From: Strigamia acuminata | Lineage: Eukaryota > Arthropoda > Chilopoda > Geophilomorpha > Linotaeniidae | Direction: 5' to 3' | Assembly (NCBI GenBank): GCA_949358305.1 | Contig: OX442318.1 | Location: forward strand, 10,584,517 to 10,648,516 | DNA: 64,000 bases | Shown: positions 12,840-24,500 of the stretch, piece after piece | Layout of the letters: each line of letters starts with the position of its first letter | Position numbering within the stretch: position 1 is the first letter of the stretch | Notes under the pieces: generated by a model | What the model was told of the DNA's origin: nothing | The model's database searches: none | Seen by the model: only the letters and a program-made list of their open reading frames with translations | Program-made: the position numbers and the translations under genes

Positions 12840-13860
12840 ATCAACATGCATTTTCTATGCAAAATAAGTAATTTATTATTTGTTGGAAAAATATTTTTTC
12901 TTTTGCTTTTGTCTTATTTTTAAATATTCAAGTTGAATCATGATTTGAAAATTTATGACAGAAAGCAGTTGTAGGGTGAGTGAATTGATCTTCCCCCCAC
13001 CCTCCATCACTAAATATAAAAGAGAATGCTCGATAAGTTGAGGGGAGAAAAAGAGCGCTGAATGGTGATTGGTGGAAAGGCACTTGGCATTTGTGAGTCC
13101 CTTGCATATGAAATTTTTTGGTGCATACCCGCATGTTATGTCATGGGCGTAGGAAAATTGCATTTGAGCAGTGAAAACAATAAAGCGGTCTGATGGTTTT
13201 TCTCAGGAAATTTGGATCTAATCATTTTTATATATTTTAGTGGGATGGAAAATGAAATAAAGATTCACTGCGAATAAGATTGATGGAGACATTTTTTTTT
13301 TTTTTGGTTTTTATTGGTATTATAAAATTAAATTTTCTAAAGGAGATTATTTCAATTTGCCGGGCAATAGAAATAATTGAAGAAATGTACATTGATGTGC
13401 CGGTTAATATTTCATGATTGAAGGCAAACTGGATAGAAACTTATTTTCATTTTTTCAATTTTGTTTAAAGAAAATACAGGGGAACTGTAATTCTCTATTT
13501 TTGACTGATTTTTTTTTTTATTTTTTTGGGGAGAGAGAGAAAAAAAAATTGTTAACTGCATTCCATTTGTCACTAAAACTGTTTCATGCTGATACTTGCA
13601 TTTCAGACATTTTTTTTTTTCAAAAAATAAATAAATATTTTTTTGACTTTTCTCTATCATTGGAAAAGCATTACATATAATCTTTCATGTTAGAAACAAA
13701 TTCCACTAGATTTATTTAAATACATGGGTTTAATGATGATAAATTGTAAACACTGGACTTGACGTGTAATAAAACATGTTGAAAGTGTATTTAAAAATGA
13801 AAATATTTTTACAAAAATATCCAATTTTTTATTCCCAAATACTTAAATAACCACTCAAAT
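12840..13860. other. Non-coding, nothing recognised
   Basis: AT-rich with T and A homopolymers. No array, element or exon supported. Confidence 0.35.
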
Positions 13861-13894
13861 GCAAGATTTTCTAACAATAAGCACAAAATTAGTT

Positions 13895-14062
13895 CGCCGC
13901 AATCAAACAATCCACTTAAATTTGACATTGTCACTCCGTAGCGACTGTTGCGTGTTTCAACAATTCGCTTTAAAAACACCTAACAATTTAGTTTTTACGT
14001 TGTCACAGCGTAGCGACAAGCCGAAATTGTCGCGTGTTTCAACAATTCGTTTTAAGAATTAA
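13895..14062. repeat. Two-copy repeat of about 80 bases
   Basis: Two copies containing GACATTGTCACTCCGTAGCG / ACGTTGTCACAGCGTAGCGA and GTGTTTCAACAATTCG. Less A/T-biased than other arrays; again carries the ACAAT core. Confidence 0.6.
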
Positions 14063-14064
14063 TT

Positions 14065-15835
14065 TCCAACCTTAAAAACACAACAATAAGCTTTCATTCA
14101 AGAAATAAAATAATTTATACATTTGTCTGCACATAAAACATGATAAATTTGTATATTAAAGAAAATGGGCAAAAATTTGTATAGTTAATGGGACCTTTTG
14201 ACCGACACAAAGGCTCTTTTCCGTTTACCTTGATCCAGTTGTAAGAGCAAAAGGGCACACATGTGGGCCTTACTAGTGATAAATTAGAGAGGGAACTGGT
14301 CCGGGTTATTGTGCGTTTCCTTCTCTCCTGACATCTTTGGAAATGATTACATAAGGAGCATGGAAACATGCAACGTTTACCTTCGCGCCGAGCTCATTAA
14401 TACACGGTGCCCTGTCATTGGTTGCAGATTGCTATCTGGCTTTGATCCAGTCCCCTCCCAGATTCACCTAGCGTAGCCTAATGTGATTTGTTTATCTTTT
14501 TACACTATTTTTTATTTTTTTTTATTATCATTTTTGAAATTGAGTTAAAAATTTTCAGAGTGTGTTGTGTTATCAGATTAAATTATTGAGTGCAATTTAG
14601 TTTGTGGTGATGGCTTTTTTTTATTGATTAAAAATGTCACTTTTGCCATCTTTTTTCATTGTTTAGATGGAAAATATAAAACAATTAGAATTTCTAACAG
14701 CAAAAAAAAAAATTGTTTTTTTTAATTGTCGGGTTTTTAACAATGAGTTCAATTTAAATAATGTTGCATTAACGTTCATTTTGGAGCGTTTGTTGAGTTT
14801 TGTTTGTTAGATTTGTAGATCATTTGTTCGTCTTTACCTTTTTCCCAAATCCAAAACACCGTGTGGTCTGATTCTTCTCATGTTGAGTTGTGATTATAGT
14901 GGATGTGCAGTGATAAGAGTCTCTTTGTGCTGTTTGACTCTGGATGTTCAAGTGAGAAAAGATTTAAGTCAGTCTACCTGGTGCCATGAAACTAAATTTA
15001 CGGCAACGACTTTAAAGAGGAGTAAATTTTTTTTTTTTCTTTTTTTGCTTTTTACTTCTTTTTTAATCCCCCATTCCCTCATCTGCTGCTTCTTCCTGTG
15101 ATGGACACACAAAAGGACCCCGCGGGTGGGGCTAAAGTGATGTTGGATCTCAAACTTAAGGCCACCTGTCGGGTCTTTGGTGCAGATGTAACTTTGGGGG
15201 ATATTAACAAACTTGTCCAGAAATTAATTAAGTGAAGCGATGGTTTTTCCTTCAAAATGGAAATTGATGGGTTTAGAGCGGTAAATACGGGGAGGAAAAG
15301 AAGCGAAATAAAACCGGTTGCCAAGAAGTGATTGCTGTAGAAATGTAGACGCCCATGTGGAATTTGAGTTTAAATTCCAAATGGGAGCAATCGGAAGTTG
15401 TCAATTTTAGGTTGAAAATCAGAAGCTGCAAGCCGGGGGCAGTTTGATAAGTGGAGGGGTTTATAAGGAAAGTTTTCTGCTTTTTTTTGCCAGGATAAAT
15501 GTAGATCTGCAAGTGCTGCAACAATTTTGTCGGCGAAAGGAGCCGTTACGCCTCGGTGTTTAAAAGCCGTAGTATGGAGAGTTGGATCCGAGGCGGTAGA
15601 AATAAACCGACGAAATAGAAAAAAAGAATAATGGAAATTAGATCAAGGGTACATTGTTGGGTGCAGATTTAGAAATGGGATTACATCTGAAACAATGATT
15701 GCTTTGGATTGTTTTAAGCAGTTTTTTAGAACTGTTAGCCCAAGGCAATATTTTAGAACAGGATAAAAAACAATAGGTGCTAGCAATTTATGAAATCCTG
15801 AAGCAATGGAACAATTTAAACAGGATGAGGGCTTA
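14065..15835. other. Non-coding, nothing recognised
   Basis: 14170-14500 is nearer 45% GC and repeat-free, a possible conserved non-coding block. The rest is AT-rich, with pyrimidine-rich 15025-15095 switching to G-rich after 15110. Confidence 0.3.
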
Positions 15836-15849
15836 CTCTCCTAAAGCAA

Positions 15850-16285
15850 TTTAACTCGGCTATAAACCCTCATTGTTTAAAATTGAAACAATGGGGGCTT
15901 ATTTGTCCCGCAGCAATTTAACTGAGCTTGGTTTAATAAGCAACAAATTTCCATTGTTTAAAATTGAAACAATGAGGGCTTATTTGTCCCGCAGCAATTT
16001 AACTGAGCTTGGTTTAATAAGCAACAAATTTCCATTGTTTAAAATTGAAACAATGAGGGCTTATTTGTCCCACAGCAATTTAACTGAGCTTGGTTTAATA
16101 AGCAGCGTGCTCTCATTGTTTAAAATTAAAACAATGAGGGCTTATTTGTCCCGCAGCAATTTAACTGAGCTTTGTTTACTCTGCAACAAACACTCATTAT
16201 CTAAAATTGAAACAATGAGGACTTACTTGTCCCACAGCAATTTAACTGAACTCTGTTTACTAAGCGACAAACTCTCATTGGCTAA
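15850..16285. repeat. Minisatellite, 81-base unit
   Basis: Five copies of an 81-base unit containing AAAATTGAAACAATGAGGGC, TTATTTGTCCCGCAGCAATT and TAACTGAGCTTGGTTTAATA. The period is exact in the first three copies. As 81 is a multiple of three, a 143-residue + strand frame with a 27-residue repeat survives; no splice context or family similarity supports it as coding. It holds AACAATGAG, a SOX-type site. Confidence 0.9.
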
Positions 16286-16299
16286 ACTGCCGGTTGGCC

Positions 16300-17890
16300 G
16301 ATAAATACAAATATTTGACCGCGCCTCAACCGGAGACAACTTTTTCAAATTCAATATCTCTAAGGGGAAAAAAAGAAAAGAAATGTCTTAACAATTGATT
16401 ATTTCTTAACGGCTGTCTACTGCCAGCCACAATTAATTGAGCTAACCAATTGGGAGTTTATCACTTGTTTGAAGCCACACTTCCACAAACCTCGACGGCT
16501 TAAACGGTGACATCGCATTCATGCTGGCAAGCCGGATGACATTTCGATAAATTTAGGTTATCCGAGCTTAAGAGGAGTTAACTTAGAGCAACCAAGTTTT
16601 ACCTTGTAACGTGCTAAAGGTGTGATGTTAGAGACTGACCTAGTGGTTCTGTCTGGTGATTTACCAAACGGTCAGTTCTGGTCTTCTGTCACAGTTGACT
16701 GCCTCCTACTGGACAAAGGAACCAAGCTCTCTGAGGGGGTGGGGAGGGATTTTTGTTTCCAGTTGGGGGATGGAAATAGAACTGCTGAGTAGCCAGCCAG
16801 ACCCTATTTTTCTCTCTGTTTCCTCCTCCCCCAGCCCACCTAAACATCACCTGGTGTCCAAGCAGACCCCACCCTCACATTGCCAACTGTTCCAGAACTT
16901 GGGTCGAGATTGGAGCTATGGGCGAATCCGATTTGCTTCATAAGTTTTTCCTTTCCTTCCTTTGCCACTATTTTTTCATCCTCTCCACATTTGCAAAGGA
17001 GAGATGAGTCGACACTTTTTCAGAATAGGCAAATTAAAAAGGGAGTCGGTCGTTCAGGCTTGAATGAGTGAATCTAGTTCAAATAAATTTACACCATTGA
17101 TTCCCATATGGTTCAACAATATATTGCATTTCATAATACATTGCAATATGGGATTACATACCTACAGCTAAATTGAGTAACAGCAAAATGAATTATTAGC
17201 GCAGTGAAACATGGGTTGTCGAGGAATCGAAAGAGTTTTGGCAACAAATTTTTATTTGTTTAACGCTGTTTATGTGATTGCGCTTCAAAATAAGGTTTTC
17301 ATGAATGAATGAATGAATTGCATTCATTTTTTCTCCTGCTTTGAATTTTGTCTTGCACTAAGGATACTTGTGGTTAGTGGGGCGAAGGGGTGTGTTTGGA
17401 TGCCCAAGGCAGAGAACCACCCACCCTATCAGTTTTTTGGTAAGATTAAAAAATGGCTGCCAATTTTTTTTTGGGAGGGTTCAATTGCTCTATGAGTGGC
17501 TGTGTATGAAAAAAATGCTAAGTAAAGGTTAGGTTGAAAAGGTGTGAAATAAATTAAACAATTAAAGGAGGGGGATTTTTTTTTGGTTGAGTCTTTTTTT
17601 TTTTTCTCCGAGAGCGGAGTTGTGAGAATTGATTATTTGGATAATTAGTTGAACATTGGTAGAGTTCTTTTGGATCCACTCCCTTCCATCATTCTGTGCA
17701 AGATTAATCCCTCCCTTCTCTACTCATCATGTCCAGTTCCCTAGCTCCAGGCTCCCTTATATTGACCAGTGAAGGGTCAGTTGTATTTACATAATCAAAG
17801 AAGGAAAGAAAATTGATCCTTGATGCACATGCACTTTCTAATTTAGGAAAAAGTCTAAAATTGGCCTTTAATTTTTATAGCAATTCTAAA
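16300..17890. other. Non-coding, mostly repeat-free
   Basis: 16430-16930 is GC-balanced and could be conserved non-coding DNA. 17115-17155 holds a small palindromic motif (CAATATATTGCATT, AATACATTGCAATATG) that recurs near 36300-36560. A GAAT microsatellite lies at 17303. No exon found. Confidence 0.3.
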
Positions 17891-17894
17891 CAAT

Positions 17895-18050
17895 ACACTT
17901 TAGTTGCTACGGTTTTGGGTTTTGACAATTAATTTTAGTTATCATGGCTTTTTTGGGTTCAACAATTAATTTTAGTTGCTACGGATTTTTGGTTTCAACA
18001 ATAAATTTTAGTTGCTCTTTGGTTTCAACAATATTTTGGATTTTTTGGGA
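17895..18050. repeat. Short tandem repeat, about 45-50-base unit
   Basis: Four diverged copies of TTTTAGTTGCTACGG, TTTTGGGTTTCAACAAT and AATTAATT. Confidence 0.65.
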
Positions 18051-18532
18051 TTTTTTTTATTGTTTGAACAAATGTAGACTAAAAATAGACAAATGTATAG
18101 GATTGAGTCATTTGTGGTTATAAGATCTGCAATTTGTATTTCCTTTTGGGAAGTTTATGGTATCATGTATAGAATTTATCCGATCGAGTAATTATTCGTG
18201 ATCAAGCCTTAAAATGGAAATGAATGAGTTGTCAAGATGAGGTGCTGAGAAGGTCTTATTGGTTATTGATGTGATCAATCACATAAGGACTAAGTAGGAT
18301 TTTGGTTCTACTCAAGACTGGCTTCATGAGTCATTGTCCACTAGGGAAATGCTTTGCCATTTGCCAATATTTAAAGATTGTAATTAACCTTCTCTGCAAT
18401 TCATTCATTTATTCATGGTGGACAAAAGTGTGGAAATTTATTTAAAAACTTTTTGCTTTTCTTGTTTTTTTTTTTCTTGGTGAAATAAAACAGAATTCTA
18501 ATATTTTTTTTCTTCAATTCATTTCTTTGCAG

Positions 18533-18586
18533 CTGATCCTATGATAAAGATGGAACCAACGGACCCGTGTTCTCCATCTCTCCAAG
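18533..18586 (+). CDS. POU2 exon A (most 5' exon seen)
   Basis: A pyrimidine tract and TTTGCAG acceptor precede it and AAG|GTAAGA follows. The exon is 54 bases, entering with two bases of a codon and leaving with one; this matches the next exon, which starts AC and completes GAC (Asp). It encodes [17 protein letters not shown]. Two Met codons are in frame. The second, at 18550, has the better start context (A at -3, G at +4). IKME fits the SUMO-acceptor pattern (hydrophobic-K-x-E); vertebrate POU2F2 has a similar IKAED near its N-terminus. No repeats overlap it, unlike the flanks. It is assigned to POU2 by phase, strand and this resemblance, not by transcript data. Confidence 0.7.
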
Positions 18587-21500
18587 GTAAGAGTTTGATG
18601 TCATTTCTCATTCTGTGGACTTGCCTCCGAAATCCTCCATAATTTATCGATGGGAGAGTCCTTTTTTCGCGCTGGTATACAGTAAATCCTAAGGTGTCTT
18701 TTCCTTGGTACAATGTATCAGCAAACTTAGCTCATGTGCTAGTTTGGGTTTGTGTCATTTTGTAGAACTAACTCTAGATTGACAGTTGGTTTCATCTAGT
18801 CAAACTAATTTACACCGCATGCGGTGAATTGTTGCACGGGTTCAGCAAGCCAACAAATGGATGTTGGGGAAACAATGGTATTGTCTTCTAAACAAATAAT
18901 GAAATTTGTATGTGAACATAAACAATGTTACAGCTTGATTTTTGAAGATGGCTGTTTATTGTTAAACTATTTGGAGTTTTGGATGTTTAGATCGATCAGT
19001 AAGCGGTTACACGTGCTTGTGCATTCGGCAAACACGCGCTATAAACAATAGTTTGGATTTGGATAAACTTTCAATGTCGACTATCGGTCAAATGTCTTAG
19101 TGCTAGAAAATTTATCGACCTTTCGAAGGGGAGGCAAACAATGAATGAAATTGGCACTCTCTATTGTTTGTTTAGAAGAGGTAATTATTGAAATCTAACA
19201 ATGTGTAACAAGTGGACCTTCCACCGAGATAGGTTGCATTTTTAATTTGTTCGCATTAAGACGTTAGAGTAACAATCGGCTTTTTGTATTTGTTGGGAAT
19301 ATGAAAAATGGATTCCAGTCACGTGTAAATGTTTCATCATTTTGGATTTGATTTTTTTTCTTGTATTCACAAGTGGATTTTTATTTGGATTTGCAACTCG
19401 AGTATATGCATCTAGTTGTGCATGCTTGACCATCTCCTTCTCCTTCTCTTCATGTACAGTAGTGACCTAGTTTCCTCTCTTGCGAGTTGCAAACTGCCAG
19501 ATTTCCATTAATGGGCCCCGGCTGGCTAGTCTGACCATTAGACTATGCCTTGTGTTGGCTGATGGCGTATCTAGCTTGCATCCTGAGTTGCATGCTCTAG
19601 TAGCAAAATTCCTTTCCTCTTCGCTTCCCCTCCCAACACCTTCCACCGTCCGCTTGAACATCAGCTCGAGATTAGATTTTCACCCATGCACACAGCAAAG
19701 TGGTCAAACTTGGAGCTGAACTTTACATGTGATGGGTGAAGTCGGTCTGAAAGAGATGGACATTTTAAGTAATAAGGTTGCATAACAAAAAATGTTTGCT
19801 TTTTTTTATTTTCAAAGGAAGGGATTGTGTAAAATAAAATAATGGATGCACTTTTAAAATTGATATTAATTGAACAGTCATTTTAATTTTTTTTTTAAAT
19901 ACACATAATTGACATAATTATTTTTAATTTCTGGTATAATTTTAATTTAATGTGCATGATTTTGTCCCATGCTAGGGCCCCCACAATGCCACAGTGATAG
20001 GTCAATCCCTACATTGTTAAATAAAACAACTGTCATGATTGTTACAGAAGCAACACTTTATTTATAATAAATAATTTAATTTTTATAATTTCAATGCATT
20101 TGAACAATAAATAAACAATTAACAATAATAATAAATTGTTAGAAACGATTTGAGCTTTGCCGATAACTTCGGAAACTAAGAAAATATTTTCCAAAGAAGG
20201 CTTTTGAGCTAAACTATATACAATACAGTAGCTGAATTCAAAATATCATTTTTAATTGTTTTAGGTTTTCATTTTGTGACGTTAAAAATACAACAAATTT
20301 CATCACAGCCGTTGAATTGTTCAGAATTGACGGTTGTAACAATTTGTGTTGCTAAATTACCATGTGATTGTTGTTTGCGTTAGACTCACAATTGAATTTT
20401 TCTTGTAAAACAGCAGCTGTCGAATGTAACTAATAGTTACATGCTTTTGAATAGCCGGATATCATCCCAGGTAGTTTAGCTGCCATCTTACATTGAAAAC
20501 TGACAACAGAGTGCCACCTGTTGGCAATTATTTACTCTTTTAAGAATTTTTACTATCATTTTTTCCAGTAAATGGAAACAGGAGGCCAAATTAAACTCAA
20601 ATTAGACCACTTCACTGTAAAAATGTACAAAAAGCCATTTAGATGTGGGGTCTTTCCTGCAAGTTGTGATTAAGACCAACCCTAAACACCGGGCTTTAAT
20701 CTCGCAGAGTATATTCCCTTTTACACAGAATAAAGTAATCTTCGGGTGCTAATAACATATTCAGACCCACTGAGTTTTTTCCTTCCTCTTAAAAACCAAA
20801 CTGCCCATCAGCACAATGGCTGCAGGTTCTTAAGCTTGATCTTGAATGTCAGTATAATTTTAGTATAAACCTGTTGTTGACAGGCAGATTGGAAATGCAC
20901 TCAGCTTGATATTAAAAAGTTTTGAAAAACCAGTTTGATGTATATTGGTGGCCAGTTAAAACATATGGGCGGTTTTGAAGGGTGGTGAAAAAAAAAATAA
21001 AGGAGGGAGAAAAATATATATGTATTTTTTTTTTTTTTTAAGGAAAAAAACATTTTTTCTGCTTATTAATATTTGACAGCTGAAAATGGTTAATAATTAT
21101 TTTTGAGGAATGATTTATGGGTTGTTGTTGTTGTAATTTTTCATTATAGTGTGTAATCTAAATTGATATATCAAATGGTTTGGAAGAGATTGGTGCATTA
21201 GAATTGCAGCAGTCAATTGTGGGGTTTGTTTTTTTTTGGGGGTTTTTTTTTATCACTCTTGTTTTTCAACATTTGGATTTCCTGCTGGATTAAATGGAGA
21301 GCCTATCAACATTGGGGTTTTGTTCAAATGGAGATCCTACCTTTTTTATTACTTGACTCTAGTTGAGCAGAGGTTTTTTTGTGGAAAGTACTCAATATCT
21401 TTGTCTTGTACTATAAAACCAAGTGGTTTTTAAAAGTGGGCATGGTGTTGGAGGAGTGGAGTCAATTTATAAGTTGTTAAAGGTGTCAGTGCAATGGGAA

Positions 21501-24500
21501 TAAAGAGATAAATGTAATTGTAGCGTTTTTAATCAAGATTTAATGGATTTGTTTCAAGTGAATACGGAGAGAGAGAGTGCGGTGTGTCAAAGTTGGAGTT
21601 TTTGGATATTTGTAAGTGGATTTAATTAGAAGATAATTTAACTTGATAAACTATTAGAATATTTTAGAAATTGAATTTAAAAGAAAGAAAATCTGGATAT
21701 CTTAAAGAAATTTTTAATTTATTAACAATTATAGAATTTAAAAATTAAAAATGAAAATAATTCAAATTCAGAACAATTAGAACAGAAACAACAATAAACA
21801 ATCATAACAATAAACATTTGAATTCAACAATAAACAATTTTAACAGAAAACATTTGAACTCAACAATGAGCAATTAAAACATTTAAGTCAACTATGAACA
21901 ATTAGAACATCGAAGTCAACATTGAACAATTAGAACATTGTCATCAACATTGACAATTAGAACATTGTCATCAACATTGAACAATTAGAACATTGTCATC
22001 AACATAGACAATTAGAACATTGTCATTAACATTGACAATTAGAACATCGAAGTCAAAAATGAACAATTAGAACATCAAAGTCACCAATGAACAATTAGAA
22101 CATTGAAGCGAATGACGAACAATTAAAAAATTTAAGAATCTCATTTTCTTAACAATGAACAATTAGAACAATAAGAATTTAGTTTTATTTAGAGCTATTG
22201 AAATAATATTTAAAGAAAATCTTTCCGCTTTTGTTTTTTTTTTCAAGAAAGAACCCAGACAGAAGGTTGACGCAAAGTCCTGACAGGAAACTGATTTTCA
22301 CCTATTGGAGTTTTGTTATTGGACATTTTTTCGGAGAAAAACAAGTCGAAAAGATGAAACAAAAAAAAATTATTGCAACAAAATGAAAGCTTCTCCTTTC
22401 CTATCAAAACAATACAAGATAAAAAAAAAATAAAAAACAAACAATGTTATATCACTCATTACACAAACAAAACAAAATTCAATTTTTATCAAATTTCTTC
22501 CAACTTTCTTCTCATATTGATCTGTTTAAACCCAAATGCTAATTGGCTTTTTCTCCCTCTTTGCTCCTATTGGTGGCTTTGTACAAATAAGGGACCTCCC
22601 AAATGAAAAAAAGAGATCCTCTAGTTTCCATTTGCAAATACTCTATCCCTATCTATTTAATGTCACCCTTCACAATTCTCCAACATTTACATGACATGTA
22701 ACAGTAAATTATTCTTTGGTAAATAAATAAACAAACTGAGCAAACAGAAGTTAAATTTTATTGATTGATTCTTTTCTGTGTATGTGAAAAGTTATCAACA
22801 AGTTAATTTTTGGGGGGGAAAAAGTGGGATATTGATTGCATCAGTTGGAGTGGTCAGTTAATTTTTTTTTTATTTTTTATTTTTTAAATTGGTGGAAATG
22901 GAGGTTGAAATTCAAAAATTTGAAAGTGTAACTGTGGGTTAGGTATGCAGGGGTCTTTTATACAGTGTGGGTCAGGGTTAGAGAGGGGATGTGAGTTGAA
23001 ACCCCCTGCCATATACCCTCAGGCTATGTCCATGTAATGGACAGCCCCTGGACAGTACCATTCCACCTGGACAGGGGGTGTTTTGAAGTGGGTGTAGTGT
23101 CCCTTAGGGGGAATAAATAAAAAAGAAGAGGAAAAATTATAAAATGTTGGGGGGGGGGAATGGGAATAGTTAAGGTTTTGTGTTATTTTTTTTGGGGGGG
23201 GGGTTAAAAATTAGTTAATTTGGGGGTCATTTTTTGAGATGACTGGGTGGAATATTAAAAGGTTATTTAAATGTGTGGAAAGTGTGAAAAATTGTAATTT
23301 TTGGGGTGGAAATGAATGGAGAGTTTAGGAATAGAAAGTTGAGAATACATGAATTTTTTTTTTAATTTATTACAAAATTAATTGAAATATATTTTTAAAA
23401 AATTGAATTTTGTTCAAATTTGACCAAAAGAATTTAGTTTTGTTAAAATTTATTTAAAAAAATTGAATTTTGGTTAAAATTTACTTAAAAAAAATTAGTT
23501 TTGTTAAAATTTACTTTAAAAAATTGAATTTTGTTAAAATTTACTCAAAAAAATTAAAATTTTGTTAAAATTTTACCAAAAAATATTGATTTTTGTTAAA
23601 ATTTACTTAAAAAATCAATTTTCACCGTAAATTATCCACAAGAAAATCAATTTTTACCGTAAATTACCCACATAAATTATCCCAAAAACCCACTTTTCCT
23701 CCAAAAATACATTTACACACAACACGCAAAACACCAAAAAAAAACCCCAAAAAAACCCTAAAACAAAATCTTAAATTTATTTCCAAAAACAAAACAAAAT
23801 AAATTCTATTTTTCCCTTCATTAATTCTTAATGCCTGGCTTATTTAAGCCCGTACTTAACAAAACGTTATCCATTCCGAAAATCAATAACTGGACAATAA
23901 ATGGACATCCCCAGGAGACTAAACTAAAGCAGCTTATGCCTTGATTAAGTGGAAATGAGTAAAAAACAAAAAAAGCGAAAAAAAGGAATTAAATTCGGCG
24001 TGTGCACTCTTTTAAGCTTTGTCCCTCATTGTCAGATGGTCAGCAGCTTTGAGCCCATTACCATGAGAACAGCTTGTTCGAGGGAGGAGGGGGACACACC
24101 TGGCCACTCACCCTGAGCTCCGAAAACCCGCTGAACATCATTGCTTGTTGGTGGGGTCCACGAGTTGCCACCGAAATGTTTGGCACTGCGACGTGGTGGA
24201 AACGGCCACGTTTGCAGTGCGGTTTTTTGGGTCCCGTCTGGTCATCGCGGAGCGGCCCAATGGCTGCGGTTCGCTCGTGTTACGTGTGCAGCGCTGCCCA
24301 TGATGCATCGGAGTGGACATGGGTGATGTGCGAGGGATGAGAACGGACCGGCGAGTGATGGTTCTTCGACCGCCGTGAGTGAGGAAAATGTGGAGGAAGA
24401 GACTGCGCCAATATGAATTTGTGTAAGTTTTGGGGTTTTTTTGGTGGTTTTTTTTTGGGTTGGTTGTTTTTGGGTGAATTATTGGTTTTGGAAAATGGGA

